NCBI GenBank assembly: GCA_027593305.1
Contig: JAQCJA010000034.1
Location: 1-18,010 of the forward strand
From: a bacterium
Lineage (GTDB): Bacteria > Latescibacterota > UBA2968 > UBA8231
DNA length: 18,010 nucleotides
Direction: 5' to 3'
Made by a program: the position numbers and the translations under genes. Shown in pieces: positions 1 through 7,157 of the stretch. The first letter of the stretch is position 1, and every line of letters begins with the position of its first letter. The notes under the pieces are model-generated. The model saw only the letters and a program-made list of their open reading frames with translations. It searched no databases and had not been told where the DNA came from.

Positions 1-268
1 GGCCGTTCTTGCGCTCCATGATGCTCGCCAGATCGGCGCCGATATTGTCGGCTCGCAGACCAAACTCGTCGGCTCGACGCATCAACGACATGATGTCGGA
101 GGAGCGCAGAATCGCCTTGCTTGGCATGCAACCACGCAGGATGCACAGGCCGCCCAGGGGGCCCGGATCGACAATGGCGACGTCGGCACCGGCGGCACGT
201 GCGGTGCGAGCTGCGGCGTAGCCCCCGGAGCCACCACCGAGAACGATCATGTCGTGGTCGTAATTCAT
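1..268 (-). CDS. FAD-dependent pyridine nucleotide-disulfide oxidoreductase, N-terminal part (dihydrolipoyl dehydrogenase/mercuric reductase-like)
   Basis: The gene reads leftwards and runs off the window, so only about 89 N-terminal residues are visible. They begin MNYDHDMIVLGGGSGGYAAA, a dinucleotide-binding GxGxxG fold for FAD. The segment GGLCILRGCMPSK follows, carrying the paired redox cysteines (C-x4-C) of class I flavoprotein disulfide reductases. This family transfers electrons between NAD(P)H, FAD and a disulfide; members include dihydrolipoyl dehydrogenase, glutathione reductase and mercuric reductase. The motif differs from the classical Lpd GGTCLNVGC, so the substrate cannot be set from this fragment. 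The ATG at 268 is preceded by AGGAGG (278-283), nine bases upstream, which fixes the start. It is divergent from the TPR gene at 316, so the two 5' ends share a very short control region. The family call is firm; the substrate is unknown. Confidence 0.88.
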   Translation of the reverse strand, partial: MNYDHDMIVLGGGSGGYAAARTARAAGADVAIVDPGPLGGLCILRGCMPSKAILRSSDIMSLMRRADEFGLRADNIGADLASIMERKNG

Positions 269-315
269 GCCGTCTGGCCTCCTGGGTCTGGTGGAGAAGG
301 AAAAGTGAGAACGTA

Positions 316-1530
316 GTGTACCCATACGGAGCCCGCCCTGCCCTGCTCCTGATCACGTGCGTGATGCTTTTGTGCACGCCCACCTTCGCCAAGGACGCGG
401 GGGCTGGCCTGACGCTGCGCGGGGCCATCGATCCCCGTATCCAGCACGGGATTGATTTGATCTATCAGCTGCGTTTCGCCGAGGCAGACGAATACTTCGA
501 TGCCATCATAGAAACCGCACCGGACAATCCCACGGGGCACTTCTTTCTCGCCATGGTTGGCTGGTGGCGCGTGCTCATCGATCTCGATGACCGCACCCAC
601 GACGAGGACCTGTACACGCTCCTGGATCGCTGTATCGCTGTCTGCGACCGCCGTCTGGACGATGATCCTGACGACTTCGATGCGATTCTGTTCAAGGGTG
701 GTGCCGTCGGTTTCCGCGGCCGCCTGCGCGGCGATCGCCATGAGTTCATGCGCGCGGCGCGCGATGGTCTGCGCAGCCTGCCTCTGCTAGAGAAGAGCCG
801 CCAACTGGAACCGACGAACAAGGACATCCTCTTCGGCCAGGGGATCTACAACTATTTCGCCGAAGTGATCCCGCAGAAACATCCCGTGGTGCGACCGGTG
901 ATGCTGTTCCTGGACGGTGGTGATCGAGAACTGGGGCTGCAACAACTGGAGCAGGTTGGCCGAGAGGGCCGTTATGCGCGCACGGAAGCGCTCTACTTCC
1001 TGGCGCAGATCTACCGGGTGTTTGAGGACGACAACCAGCGGGCACTACCCTATCTGGTCGAACTACACGAGATGTACCCTACGAACGCCCTGTTCCATCG
1101 CTATCGGGCTCGAACGCTTGTCGCCCTCGGGCGCTGGATCGAGGGTGTGGCCCACTACGAGGAAGTGGCGCGGCGCAGTCGCAGCCGGCAGGCAGGGTAT
1201 CACGATCGTGGTCACATGGAGGCGCTCTACCACATCGGCAAAAACGCCTTCCGTCAGCGGCGCCTGGAAACTGCGGTGCGCAGTTTTGTTGCTGCCGACA
1301 GCCTTGGCGGCCTCCTGTCCGGGGGACCGGGCGAGGCCACCAACGGCTACGCGTCGCTGGTTCTGCTGTATCTGGGCATGACCTACGACGAGCTCGGCGA
1401 GCACGACGAAGCGGTGCGCTGTTTCGATCGCGTACTCGAACTGCCGCCGGAGGGCACAAGCCATGAATTGGCGCGACGTTACCGCGCCGAACCCTTTACG
1501 CGCCCGCCAGCGGCGGTCCCTGGCTCATAG
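316..1530 (+). CDS. Secreted TPR-repeat protein, resembling the IML2/TTC39 fold
   Basis: About 404 residues. The open frame extends upstream to 121, but that part lies opposite the N-terminus of the divergent oxidoreductase and looks non-coding. GTG 316 is the best start because it is followed directly by a signal peptide (hydrophobic ALLLITCVMLLC, cleavage near TFA-KDA); GGAGAAGG lies upstream but about 15 bases away, so the start is uncertain. The mature part is all-helical with degenerate TPR units, for example LIYQLRFAEADEYFDAIIE and LYLGMTYDELGEHDEAVRCF near the C-terminus. A central GIYNYF...GGDRELGLQQLEQ block followed by an EALYFLAQIY helix resembles the IML2/TTC39 TPR family; that is my reading by eye. 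It is probably periplasmic or outer-membrane associated and acts as a protein-interaction scaffold. Its 3' end overlaps the convergent methyltransferase gene by 52 bases. Confidence 0.75.
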   Translation: MYPYGARPALLLITCVMLLCTPTFAKDAGAGLTLRGAIDPRIQHGIDLIYQLRFAEADEYFDAIIETAPDNPTGHFFLAMVGWWRVLIDLDDRTHDEDLYTLLDRCIAVCDRRLDDDPDDFDAILFKGGAVGFRGRLRGDRHEFMRAARDGLRSLPLLEKSRQLEPTNKDILFGQGIYNYFAEVIPQKHPVVRPVMLFLDGGDRELGLQQLEQVGREGRYARTEALYFLAQIYRVFEDDNQRALPYLVELHEMYPTNALFHRYRARTLVALGRWIEGVAHYEEVARRSRSRQAGYHDRGHMEALYHIGKNAFRQRRLETAVRSFVAADSLGGLLSGGPGEATNGYASLVLLYLGMTYDELGEHDEAVRCFDRVLELPPEGTSHELARRYRAEPFTRPPAAVPGS

Positions 1531-2036
1531 TGCCACTGGCGCAGGATCTCGTAGACGACGACAGCAGCGGTACAGGCAACGTTCAGCGAGTTCTTGTAGC
1601 CGAAGACCGGAACCTGCACCAGAGCGTCACAGCGGTCGAGGACGTCGCGCGCGACGCCAAGGGCTTCATTGCCCAAAACCAGCGCCAGGGGCTGTGGGTA
1701 CGTCACTTCTGTGTACGCAAGGCTGTCGGAGGTCGTTTCCAGGGCCCACACGGCAACTCCCTTCGCCTGCAAATCCGCCACCGCTGCCAACGTACTATCG
1801 ACATGCACACTGTCGACGTAGTCCACAGTGCCCAGCGCCGTTTTGTCGAGGCGCGGGTGCGGGGGATGGGCGGTATACCCACAGGTCACGACACGTTGCA
1901 GGCGGGTTGTATCGGCCGTGCGGAAGATCGAGCCCACATTAAAGGCGGAACGCAGGTTGTCGAGCACCAGGGTCACGGGGAATTTCGGCAGGCTGGCGTA
2001 CTCATCGAGGGGAATGTCGAGGTCATGGCTGCGCAC
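1479..2036 (-). CDS. TrmH/SpoU-family RNA 2'-O-methyltransferase
   Basis: About 185 residues. All three SPOUT signature motifs are present: motif 1 NLRSAFNVGSIFRTAD (residues 27-42, with the conserved Asn and Arg), motif 2 LALVLGNEALGV, and motif 3 QVPVFGYKNSLNVACTAAV. These form the knotted S-adenosylmethionine site that methylates a ribose 2'-OH in tRNA or rRNA. The length fits a single catalytic domain with no extra RNA-binding domain. The start is uncertain. GTG 2036 begins just before the conserved HDLDIPLDEYASLP segment. An alternative TTG at 2087 would overlap the stop of the upstream dehydrogenase as TTGA and add 17 residues; neither has a clear Shine-Dalgarno. The close spacing suggests co-transcription with the dehydrogenase, though no functional link is obvious. 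The target nucleotide cannot be predicted. Confidence 0.87.
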   Translation of the reverse strand: MRSHDLDIPLDEYASLPKFPVTLVLDNLRSAFNVGSIFRTADTTRLQRVVTCGYTAHPPHPRLDKTALGTVDYVDSVHVDSTLAAVADLQAKGVAVWALETTSDSLAYTEVTYPQPLALVLGNEALGVARDVLDRCDALVQVPVFGYKNSLNVACTAAVVVYEILRQWHYEPGTAAGGRVKGSAR

Positions 2037-2083
2037 GTCGAAGCCTGACTCTTCGACACCGCTCGCCTCGCGGTTGCGGCGAT

Positions 2084-3142
2084 TCAAGAGGGGACGATAT
2101 CGACGGCTCGACCGCTGTGAGCCGATTCGCGCGCCGCATCGAAGACACCCATCACACGGCGCACGCTCGCCGGGGTGACAGCCAGGTCGGCCTGGCCACG
2201 GATCGCCGCGGCGACATTCTCGTAAAAGGAGCGCCACCGACCGGGCACGGCGTCGAACACGGTTTCGGCGGATCGTCCGGCAACTTCGCGGCGCAGGCGG
2301 GGCCAGTTGTCGCGATCCGGTTCGCGGGCTGCGTCGATGTCTCCGGTGATCATGGCGCCTTCCTGTGGGTCGACGCCGTGCTTCACGAAGGCGCCATCCG
2401 TACCGAGCACGTACCATCGCGGCATTGGCGCCCGAGCGATCGATGATGTCACGACGTGGATCTCGGCACCATTGCCGAAGGAGAGCACGCAATGGGCGTG
2501 GTCCTCCACCTCTTTGCTCAGGCCGGCATCGGTAAAACGGGCGTAGACCCGTTGCAGGGGTGCCGGAACAAGCTGCAGCGCCTGATCGATCATATGCGCA
2601 CCCAGATCGATGAATTTGCCACCACCTCGATGCGCCTGCCCGCGCCAGGACCCGGGCGCGCCATACTGGCCCCAGGCAAGCTGTGCGTAGACCAACGCGC
2701 CGAGTTGTCCATCTGTCAGCAATTGCTTCACCGTCAGATAGTCACCGTCCCACCGGCGATTCTGGAACACGGTGAGTATCCGGCCGGCATCCCTGGCAGC
2801 GGCCATCATGGCATCCGCTTCGGCGCCGTTGAGGCTCATGGGCTTGTCCGTGACCACGTGTTTGCCCGCTTGCAGCGCCGCGATTGCCTGTGGCGCATGC
2901 ACGTCGTTGGGAGTGGCCAGGACGATGAGTTCGATCTCGTCGTCGGCAAGCACGTCTTCAAAGCGCTCCCAGGCGTACACTCCGAGGCGCCCGGTGATGT
3001 CAGCGCGCGCCTGCGGTCGGCTGGACACGATACCCTTCAACGTCAGGGCGGGTGCCGCCAGGCCGACGAGATAGGAGTGGAAACAGCGGCCGGCGAAACC
3101 ATAACCGACAACGGCCGTCGGGATTGATCTGGATTGTGTCAT
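2084..3142 (-). CDS. Gfo/Idh/MocA-family NAD(P)-dependent oxidoreductase
   Basis: 352 residues, the usual size for the family. The N-terminal Rossmann fold shows GYGFAGRCFHSY (GxGxxG-type, residues 13-24), followed by the ATPNDVHAPQA strand-turn and the catalytic-lysine motif DKP (residues 99-101, equivalent to EKP). The C-terminal alpha/beta domain contains GGGKFIDLGAHMIDQAL with the conserved Asp and His of the substrate pocket. Family members oxidise or reduce hydroxyl groups of sugars, inositols or related compounds in the cytosol using NAD(P); the substrate is not predictable here. The ATG at 3142 is chosen over the upstream TTG at 3178 because the conserved fold begins immediately after it; no strong ribosome site is visible. 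It is followed directly by the TrmH-like gene. Confidence 0.9.
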   Translation of the reverse strand: MTQSRSIPTAVVGYGFAGRCFHSYLVGLAAPALTLKGIVSSRPQARADITGRLGVYAWERFEDVLADDEIELIVLATPNDVHAPQAIAALQAGKHVVTDKPMSLNGAEADAMMAAARDAGRILTVFQNRRWDGDYLTVKQLLTDGQLGALVYAQLAWGQYGAPGSWRGQAHRGGGKFIDLGAHMIDQALQLVPAPLQRVYARFTDAGLSKEVEDHAHCVLSFGNGAEIHVVTSSIARAPMPRWYVLGTDGAFVKHGVDPQEGAMITGDIDAAREPDRDNWPRLRREVAGRSAETVFDAVPGRWRSFYENVAAAIRGQADLAVTPASVRRVMGVFDAARESAHSGRAVDIVPS

Positions 3143-3182
3143 AGGCGCAAGGGTAGCGTGGCGCCTATGTTCCAGCAACCAG

Positions 3183-3590
3183 GTTTGTTGCCCAGGAGAG
3201 CCAAAGTGGTCCCGATCACCTCACGGTGTCGTCTGGCAGGTTCCATGCCGCGTTGATCTCCCTGCTCCTGGCGTTCTGCAGTTGCACGACAAACGCTGGA
3301 TCGTTGCCGGCCGCTCGCAGGAGCAGGACCTGCCAGCGGACAGCTTTGTGTCGGCAGGGGAACGGCAGGACCCGGCAGGGCATCATACCAGTGTGTGGGA
3401 GATCGCCGGGACCCGGGCGCAGCATCTGCTGACGGTACCCAGTGGTCGCGATTGCTCCTACTGTGGACTGGCGCCTGGGCCGGATGGTGCGTCGGTGCTG
3501 ATGAGCTACTACTCGCAACATGAGAGGCTGCCGCTGCCCAAGGAGCCACCAACGCCCAGTGATATGTATCTCGCCCACATGGCCCTGTAG
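3183..3590 (+). pseudogene. 3' remnant of a sialidase/BNR-repeat-like gene
   Basis: Reading codons at 3183, 3186 and so on gives an uninterrupted frame to the TAG at 3588-3590. Its text resembles the C-terminal third of sialidase-like beta-propeller proteins: LPAPGVLQLHDKRWIVAGRS, then TSVWEIAG, PSGRDCSYCGL, MSYYSQHE and the terminal DMYLAHMAL. In that family these correspond to the last propeller blades (the G-D-C-S-Y and S-Y-Y-S pattern). There is no ATG or GTG in frame upstream; the only start is a TTG at 3282 in mid-domain, with no ribosome site. The frame meets the divergent dehydrogenase start near 3142, so at least two thirds of a normal gene is missing. It is most likely a truncated relic. 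A short real protein from TTG 3282 (102 aa) is a less likely alternative. Confidence 0.6.
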
Positions 3591-3595
3591 CCCAC

Positions 3596-3667
3596 CACGA
3601 TAATTGGCACGATAATTGGCACGATAATTGGCACGATGACTGGCAGGATGATCGGCATGATGACACG
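3596..3667 (+). repeat. 12-bp tandem repeat, six units (three exact), overlapping the start of the next gene
   Basis: Three exact copies of CACGATAATTGG (3596-3607, 3608-3619, 3620-3631) are followed by three degraded copies: CACGATGACTGG (3632-3643), CAGGATGATCGG (3644-3655) and CATGATGACACG (3656-3667). The degraded copies contain the candidate start codons of the downstream lipoprotein gene (ATG 3636, 3648, 3657, 3660) and the AGGA that probably serves as its ribosome site. Because the unit is a multiple of three, copy-number change would keep the frame. It is too short and spacerless to be a CRISPR array. Confidence 0.93.
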
Positions 3668-5048
3668 CAGACGACACAGGGAGGTCTGGCTACGGCCCGT
3701 CGTCGTGCTGTTGATCGCCATCGGTGTCACAGGCTGTGCTGCCGGGTATGCCCGCTACATGGGAAAGAGCCTCGGTCGCATGCAGAACCGCGACTGGCAG
3801 GGAGCTCTGGCGAAGCTGGAAAAACCAACGGGCGACACCAATCTGCTCCTCTACCGCCTGGAGAAGGGTCTGATCCTGCACTACGCTGGCGATTGGGTCG
3901 CATCAAACGCCCAGTTTGAGCGCGCCGAACGGCTCATCGACAGGCATCACACCCGTTCGGCGAGCCGTGAAATTGCCTCTCTGGTAACCAATGATGCCCT
4001 GCGTGCCTACAGTGGCGAGGAATATGAGCGCGTACTGATCCACTACTACCGGGCGCTCAACTATCTGCGGCTCGACGACCCGCAGGGCGCCCTCGTGGAG
4101 TGTCGCAAGGCGAATCTGCGCCTTGCCGATTTCGCCGAAGATGCAGAAGTCCAACTCAGCTACAAAAACGACGCCTTCCTGCAGTATCTAACAGGCCAGC
4201 TGTTCGACGCCGCGGGTGAGGTGGGCGACGCCTATGTCTCCTATCGTGATGCGGCCAAGGGTTATGCAGCATACCAGCAAGAGTTTGGTCTGTCGCCGCC
4301 GGCACCGATGGCGACGGATCTGAAGCGCACAACGGACCGCCTTGGTTTTGTTCAGGAGTGGATCGACGTCCAGTCCCGCTGGGGCCTCGATCCGGGACAA
4401 TCTAGCGTGCCGGCGCCCGGCCCCGGGACGGTGACGGTTTTTGCCGAGAGTGGCTTCGTCGGTCGCAAGGGGCAGCAGGAGATCAGCCTGCCCATCATGG
4501 ACAACGACAGGACCCACGATATCTGGCTCACTTCCGATCACATGGTGCATCGGTATCACGATCCACGCGTCCAGGGACGGGTGCAGTACTGGCTGCGTGT
4601 GGCCCTGCCCGTCTTTGTTCCCGGGCGCAGTGCCGTCGCCGGTGTGCGCCTGCGGGTCAACGAGCAGAGCCTGCGCGGCTGGATGCTGGAGGATCTCGAC
4701 GCGATTGCCACCAAGTCCCTGCAGGAGAAGCAGGACTCGATTCTGTTGCGCACGACGGCGCGGGCTCTGCTCAAGTGGATCGCCACCAAGAAGGCGGAGG
4801 ACAAGGACGAGTTTCTCGGGATCCTGGTGAATCTCTTTGGCGCCGGCACCGAGGCGGCCGATACGCGCAGCTGGGTATCACTGCCGCAGGCAATCTGGAT
4901 GGCCCGCGCGCAAGTGCCTGCTGGAACTACGGAGCTGGTTCTGGAGTTTATCAACGCAGGGGGGGGCGTCGTCGATCAGCACACTTTCAGTGCCGCCGAG
5001 GTCAACGCCGACCACCCTGTCTTCCTCAGTTGGCGCAGCTTCCGCTGA
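3657..5048 (+). CDS. COG3014-like TPR lipoprotein of the LpoB locus
   Basis: 463 residues from ATG 3657. The N-terminus (basic MMTRRRHREVWLRP, hydrophobic VVVLLIAIG, lipobox VTGC) marks a lipid-anchored envelope protein. Degenerate TPR-type helices follow (for example YALRAY..EEYERVLIHYYRALNYLRLDDPQGALVECRKA and QYLTGQLFDAAGEVGDAYVSYRDA). A C-terminal beta-rich part begins near VTVFAESGFVGRKGQQEISL. Length, order and the neighbouring lpoB match the COG3014 family, which in gammaproteobacteria sits beside ycfL and lpoB; its role is not established, but it is presumed to act with the peptidoglycan-synthase activator. ATG 3657 is preferred because AGGA (3645-3648) lies eight bases upstream; ATG 3636 and 3648 are in frame and possible. 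It is the first gene of a tightly spaced plus-strand operon. Confidence 0.8.
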   Translation: MMTRRRHREVWLRPVVVLLIAIGVTGCAAGYARYMGKSLGRMQNRDWQGALAKLEKPTGDTNLLLYRLEKGLILHYAGDWVASNAQFERAERLIDRHHTRSASREIASLVTNDALRAYSGEEYERVLIHYYRALNYLRLDDPQGALVECRKANLRLADFAEDAEVQLSYKNDAFLQYLTGQLFDAAGEVGDAYVSYRDAAKGYAAYQQEFGLSPPAPMATDLKRTTDRLGFVQEWIDVQSRWGLDPGQSSVPAPGPGTVTVFAESGFVGRKGQQEISLPIMDNDRTHDIWLTSDHMVHRYHDPRVQGRVQYWLRVALPVFVPGRSAVAGVRLRVNEQSLRGWMLEDLDAIATKSLQEKQDSILLRTTARALLKWIATKKAEDKDEFLGILVNLFGAGTEAADTRSWVSLPQAIWMARAQVPAGTTELVLEFINAGGGVVDQHTFSAAEVNADHPVFLSWRSFR

Positions 5049-5069
5049 GGTCATAAGGAGAATGGGCTG

Positions 5070-5909
5070 ATGAAAATAGTGCACGGATTCGCAGTGGCAC
5101 TGGTGCTGCTGGGAGTGCTGTCCGCCTCGGCGCAGTCGGCCGACACGGCGACCCCTGGTGGGCGTGCCATGCCGGCTGGTGCCGTCTTCAACATCGTTGA
5201 CTGGGAGGGTGGGGCGTTGCCGGCCGTATATGAGCGCTCCGGTCAGTTGCCCCTGTCGCTTGCCGAGGTCGTGCAACTGCATGAGGCGAAGTTCAGCGAT
5301 GACGCCATCACCAAGATGCTCCAGGAGCGGCGCTGCAGTTGCGACGCTTCTGTTACGTCGCTGGTGCAACTGAAAACGGCAGGCGTGTCGGAGGCCGTTA
5401 TCCAGGCCATGTCGTTGCACGCCCTGGCACCCAATCGCTCCATCGATCTGGCGATCCAGCTGGATTTCGAGGGATTGGCCGGTGCTGCCAGCGTCTCCAC
5501 GCAGGCGCGCAAGGCATATCTCTACCTGATCATTCCCGACGGCGAGCGGGATCGGGTGTTCTTCGGCAACCTGCAACAGGCTCTCGGTCGCACCGCCACA
5601 AGGACGCAGGTTGACAATACCGACATACTGCTGCCCAAGGTTGTGCAACGAGCCAGTTTCGTCGCCCGCGTACCGCTGAAGACCCACGGGCCCAAACGCG
5701 CCTTGGTGTTCGCCTCCACCCGTCCCGATATTTACACCGTCGCCGATATCCCCGCTGCGGACCTGAAAGCGGCACAGGAGTTTACTTTCGAGTATCCCGC
5801 CAGTTCGTTGCAGAGCCGCTGCTCCATGCAGGCCCTGCACCGGCAGGACGCCATGCTGCCCGGACTGTGGCATCTCGAGCGCTCGCATTTTGAATGTGAG
5901 TGGGACTGA
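5070..5909 (+). CDS. Secreted protein of unknown function encoded in the LpoB operon
   Basis: 279 residues; I do not recognise the family. It has a signal peptide (MKIVHGFAVALVLLGVLSAS, cleavage around SAQS-A). A helical region around residues 60-120 follows, with two similar half-units: LSLAEVVQLHEAKFSDDAITKML and VTSLVQLKTAGVSEAVIQAM. The second resembles small helical repeats that sense 'gene-position' style lipoprotein partners only in pattern, so no function is inferred. From about residue 125 to the end the protein looks beta-rich (LAIQLDFEGL, AYLYLIIPDGERDRVFF, SFVARVPL), Ig-like in character. Cysteines occur as CSC in the helical part and singly near the end (SRCSMQ, FECEWD), so disulfides in the periplasm are possible. 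AAGGAG (5055-5060) lies nine bases before the ATG. It occupies the slot where ycfL sits in other LpoB loci. Confidence 0.82.
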   Translation: MKIVHGFAVALVLLGVLSASAQSADTATPGGRAMPAGAVFNIVDWEGGALPAVYERSGQLPLSLAEVVQLHEAKFSDDAITKMLQERRCSCDASVTSLVQLKTAGVSEAVIQAMSLHALAPNRSIDLAIQLDFEGLAGAASVSTQARKAYLYLIIPDGERDRVFFGNLQQALGRTATRTQVDNTDILLPKVVQRASFVARVPLKTHGPKRALVFASTRPDIYTVADIPAADLKAAQEFTFEYPASSLQSRCSMQALHRQDAMLPGLWHLERSHFECEWD

Positions 5910-5953
5910 TGTTGATGGAACTTTTCCCTGAAATGAGAGAAACGAGACGACCG

Positions 5954-6556
5954 ATGAAAACGCGAGCGTTCCAACTCGCCCTGCTCGTTGTGGTGGCGGC
6001 GAGTCTGTCCGCCTGTGCCGGACAACGAGCCTTTACCCGGGGGACCTATGAAGATCCCGAGCAGATCGCCATGCTCGATGATCGATGGAATCAGAATGAC
6101 ATGCAGTTGGTGGCGAAGAAAGTTGTGGAGTCTCTGATTGCGTGGAAGCAACGTGATGCCCTCGACAAACCCGTCGTCATTCTCGAGACACCGAAGAACC
6201 GGACGACGGAACACATCGATCTGCAGGCGCTGTATGACCATGTGAAAACGGCTCTCATCAACAGTGGCCAGTTCACCTTTCTCGACAAGGCGGCGCGGGA
6301 GGAGATCGCCAAGGAGTACGAGTACCAGGGGTCCGGTTACGTGAACGCCAACGAGGCGACCGGTCCCGGTCGTCAGCGGGCGGCTCGTTATCTGCTGGGC
6401 ACGGTGATCACCTCCAATACGCAGCAGGTGGGCAATGACAAACTCGTCTACTACAAAACCACTTTCGAGCTGACCGACATCGAGACGACAGAGATCCTCT
6501 GGACCGATCACAAAGAGATCACGAAGGCCTTCAAGAAGAAGAGCATCGGGCTATGA
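5954..6556 (+). CDS. lpoB: Penicillin-binding protein activator LpoB
   Basis: 200 residues with a lipoprotein signal (LALLVVVAASLSAC, lipobox LSAC). The body matches the LpoB/COG3417 fold: helices LVAKKVVESLIAWKQ, strand PVVILETPKNRTTEHID, helix LQALYDHVKTALINSG, FTFLDKAAREEIAKEYEYQ, a RYLLGTVITSN strand and a final YYKTTFELTDIETTEILWTD strand. In Escherichia coli, outer-membrane LpoB reaches through the peptidoglycan and activates the bifunctional synthase PBP1B; here the stretch between lipobox and domain is short, without a long proline-rich linker. ATG 5954 is chosen over the upstream GTG 5900 because the charged n-region and hydrophobic core start there; ATG 5933 is also possible. Its stop overlaps the next ATG (ATGA), so translation of the two is coupled. 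Confidence 0.85.
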   Translation: MKTRAFQLALLVVVAASLSACAGQRAFTRGTYEDPEQIAMLDDRWNQNDMQLVAKKVVESLIAWKQRDALDKPVVILETPKNRTTEHIDLQALYDHVKTALINSGQFTFLDKAAREEIAKEYEYQGSGYVNANEATGPGRQRAARYLLGTVITSNTQQVGNDKLVYYKTTFELTDIETTEILWTDHKEITKAFKKKSIGL

Positions 6557-7116
6557 AAATCTGGATCACAGCGGTTATGGTTCTGGCCTGCACCGTCGCG
6601 GGAAACGCCGCCGAGCCCACACCGGGACGCACCGATGGCCCGGAGGGCAGCGAAGTTGGCCGTGGCGGCTATGCGCACTACGGAACGCCGGGCAGTCTGT
6701 TCATCGAGCCTCTATTTGGTGCCGCCGCCGTCGACATCGAGTTGCAGGGCTCTGGTGACGACAGCTCACAGACGGATCTGATCTACGGTGCCAACGTGGG
6801 CTACTACATGGAGGAGTGGCTCGCTGTGCAGATCGGTTACGGGCATATCGCCGGCAACCAGAAGGCGAACCTGTACTCCGCCGGCATCCGCAATGTCCTG
6901 CGCAACGAACCTTTCAACTGGTTCATGAGTCTCGACGCTGACTTGTATTCGCCGGATGCAGGCGATTCCCACTTCGGCATCGCCCCTGGCGTGGGTGCTG
7001 AGGTTGTGATCACCGAGAAACTGAGTGCAGGGCTGCAGTACCAGCACGATTTCATCTTTGCCGACGATACCATCAGCATCAATCGCTTCACGGCCAGACT
7101 GCAGCTGAAATTCTGA
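6553..7116 (+). CDS. Small outer-membrane beta-barrel protein
   Basis: 187 residues. A signal peptide (MKIWITAVMVLACTVAGNAA) is followed by a polar linker and then alternating amphipathic strands (SLFIEPLFGAAAVDIEL, LIYGANVGYYMEEWLAVQIGYGHI, LSAGLQYQHDF). The protein ends in a strand finishing with phenylalanine (FTARLQLKF), the usual BAM recognition ending of outer-membrane barrels. The size suits an eight-stranded OmpA/OmpW-like barrel. The ATG overlaps the lpoB stop (ATGA), implying co-expression. It could be a structural partner or an outer-membrane anchor point for the LpoB system; that is inference from position only. No pore or enzyme signature is visible. Confidence 0.82.
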   Translation: MKIWITAVMVLACTVAGNAAEPTPGRTDGPEGSEVGRGGYAHYGTPGSLFIEPLFGAAAVDIELQGSGDDSSQTDLIYGANVGYYMEEWLAVQIGYGHIAGNQKANLYSAGIRNVLRNEPFNWFMSLDADLYSPDAGDSHFGIAPGVGAEVVITEKLSAGLQYQHDFIFADDTISINRFTARLQLKF

Positions 7117-7157
7117 AGGGTGCGTACGGGCAGGGCTGAAGGCCACTCCGGACCCGA

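Noticed and set aside
2087..2492. Long N-terminal extension of the TrmH-like frame, up to 2492
   Set aside because: It lies opposite-frame within the dehydrogenase coding region and is arginine-rich shadow sequence; the methyltransferase domain begins after 2040.
2456..3127. 223-codon plus-strand open frame
   Set aside because: It is antisense to the Gfo/Idh/MocA gene and has no recognisable motif.
3226..3432. GTG-started frame with a lipoprotein-like N-terminus (LISLLLAFCSC)
   Set aside because: After the hydrophobic stretch it turns into arginine- and proline-rich shadow text. The adjacent frame over the same bases carries clear sialidase-like motifs, so the signal-like start is probably coincidence.
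3596..3667. Direct repeats considered as a CRISPR array
   Set aside because: The units are 12 bp with no spacers, and no cas gene is present.
4878..5888. 336-codon open frame on the minus strand
   Set aside because: It is antisense to the well-supported COG3014-like and 279-aa genes, has no family motifs and reads as low-complexity shadow text of GC-rich genes.
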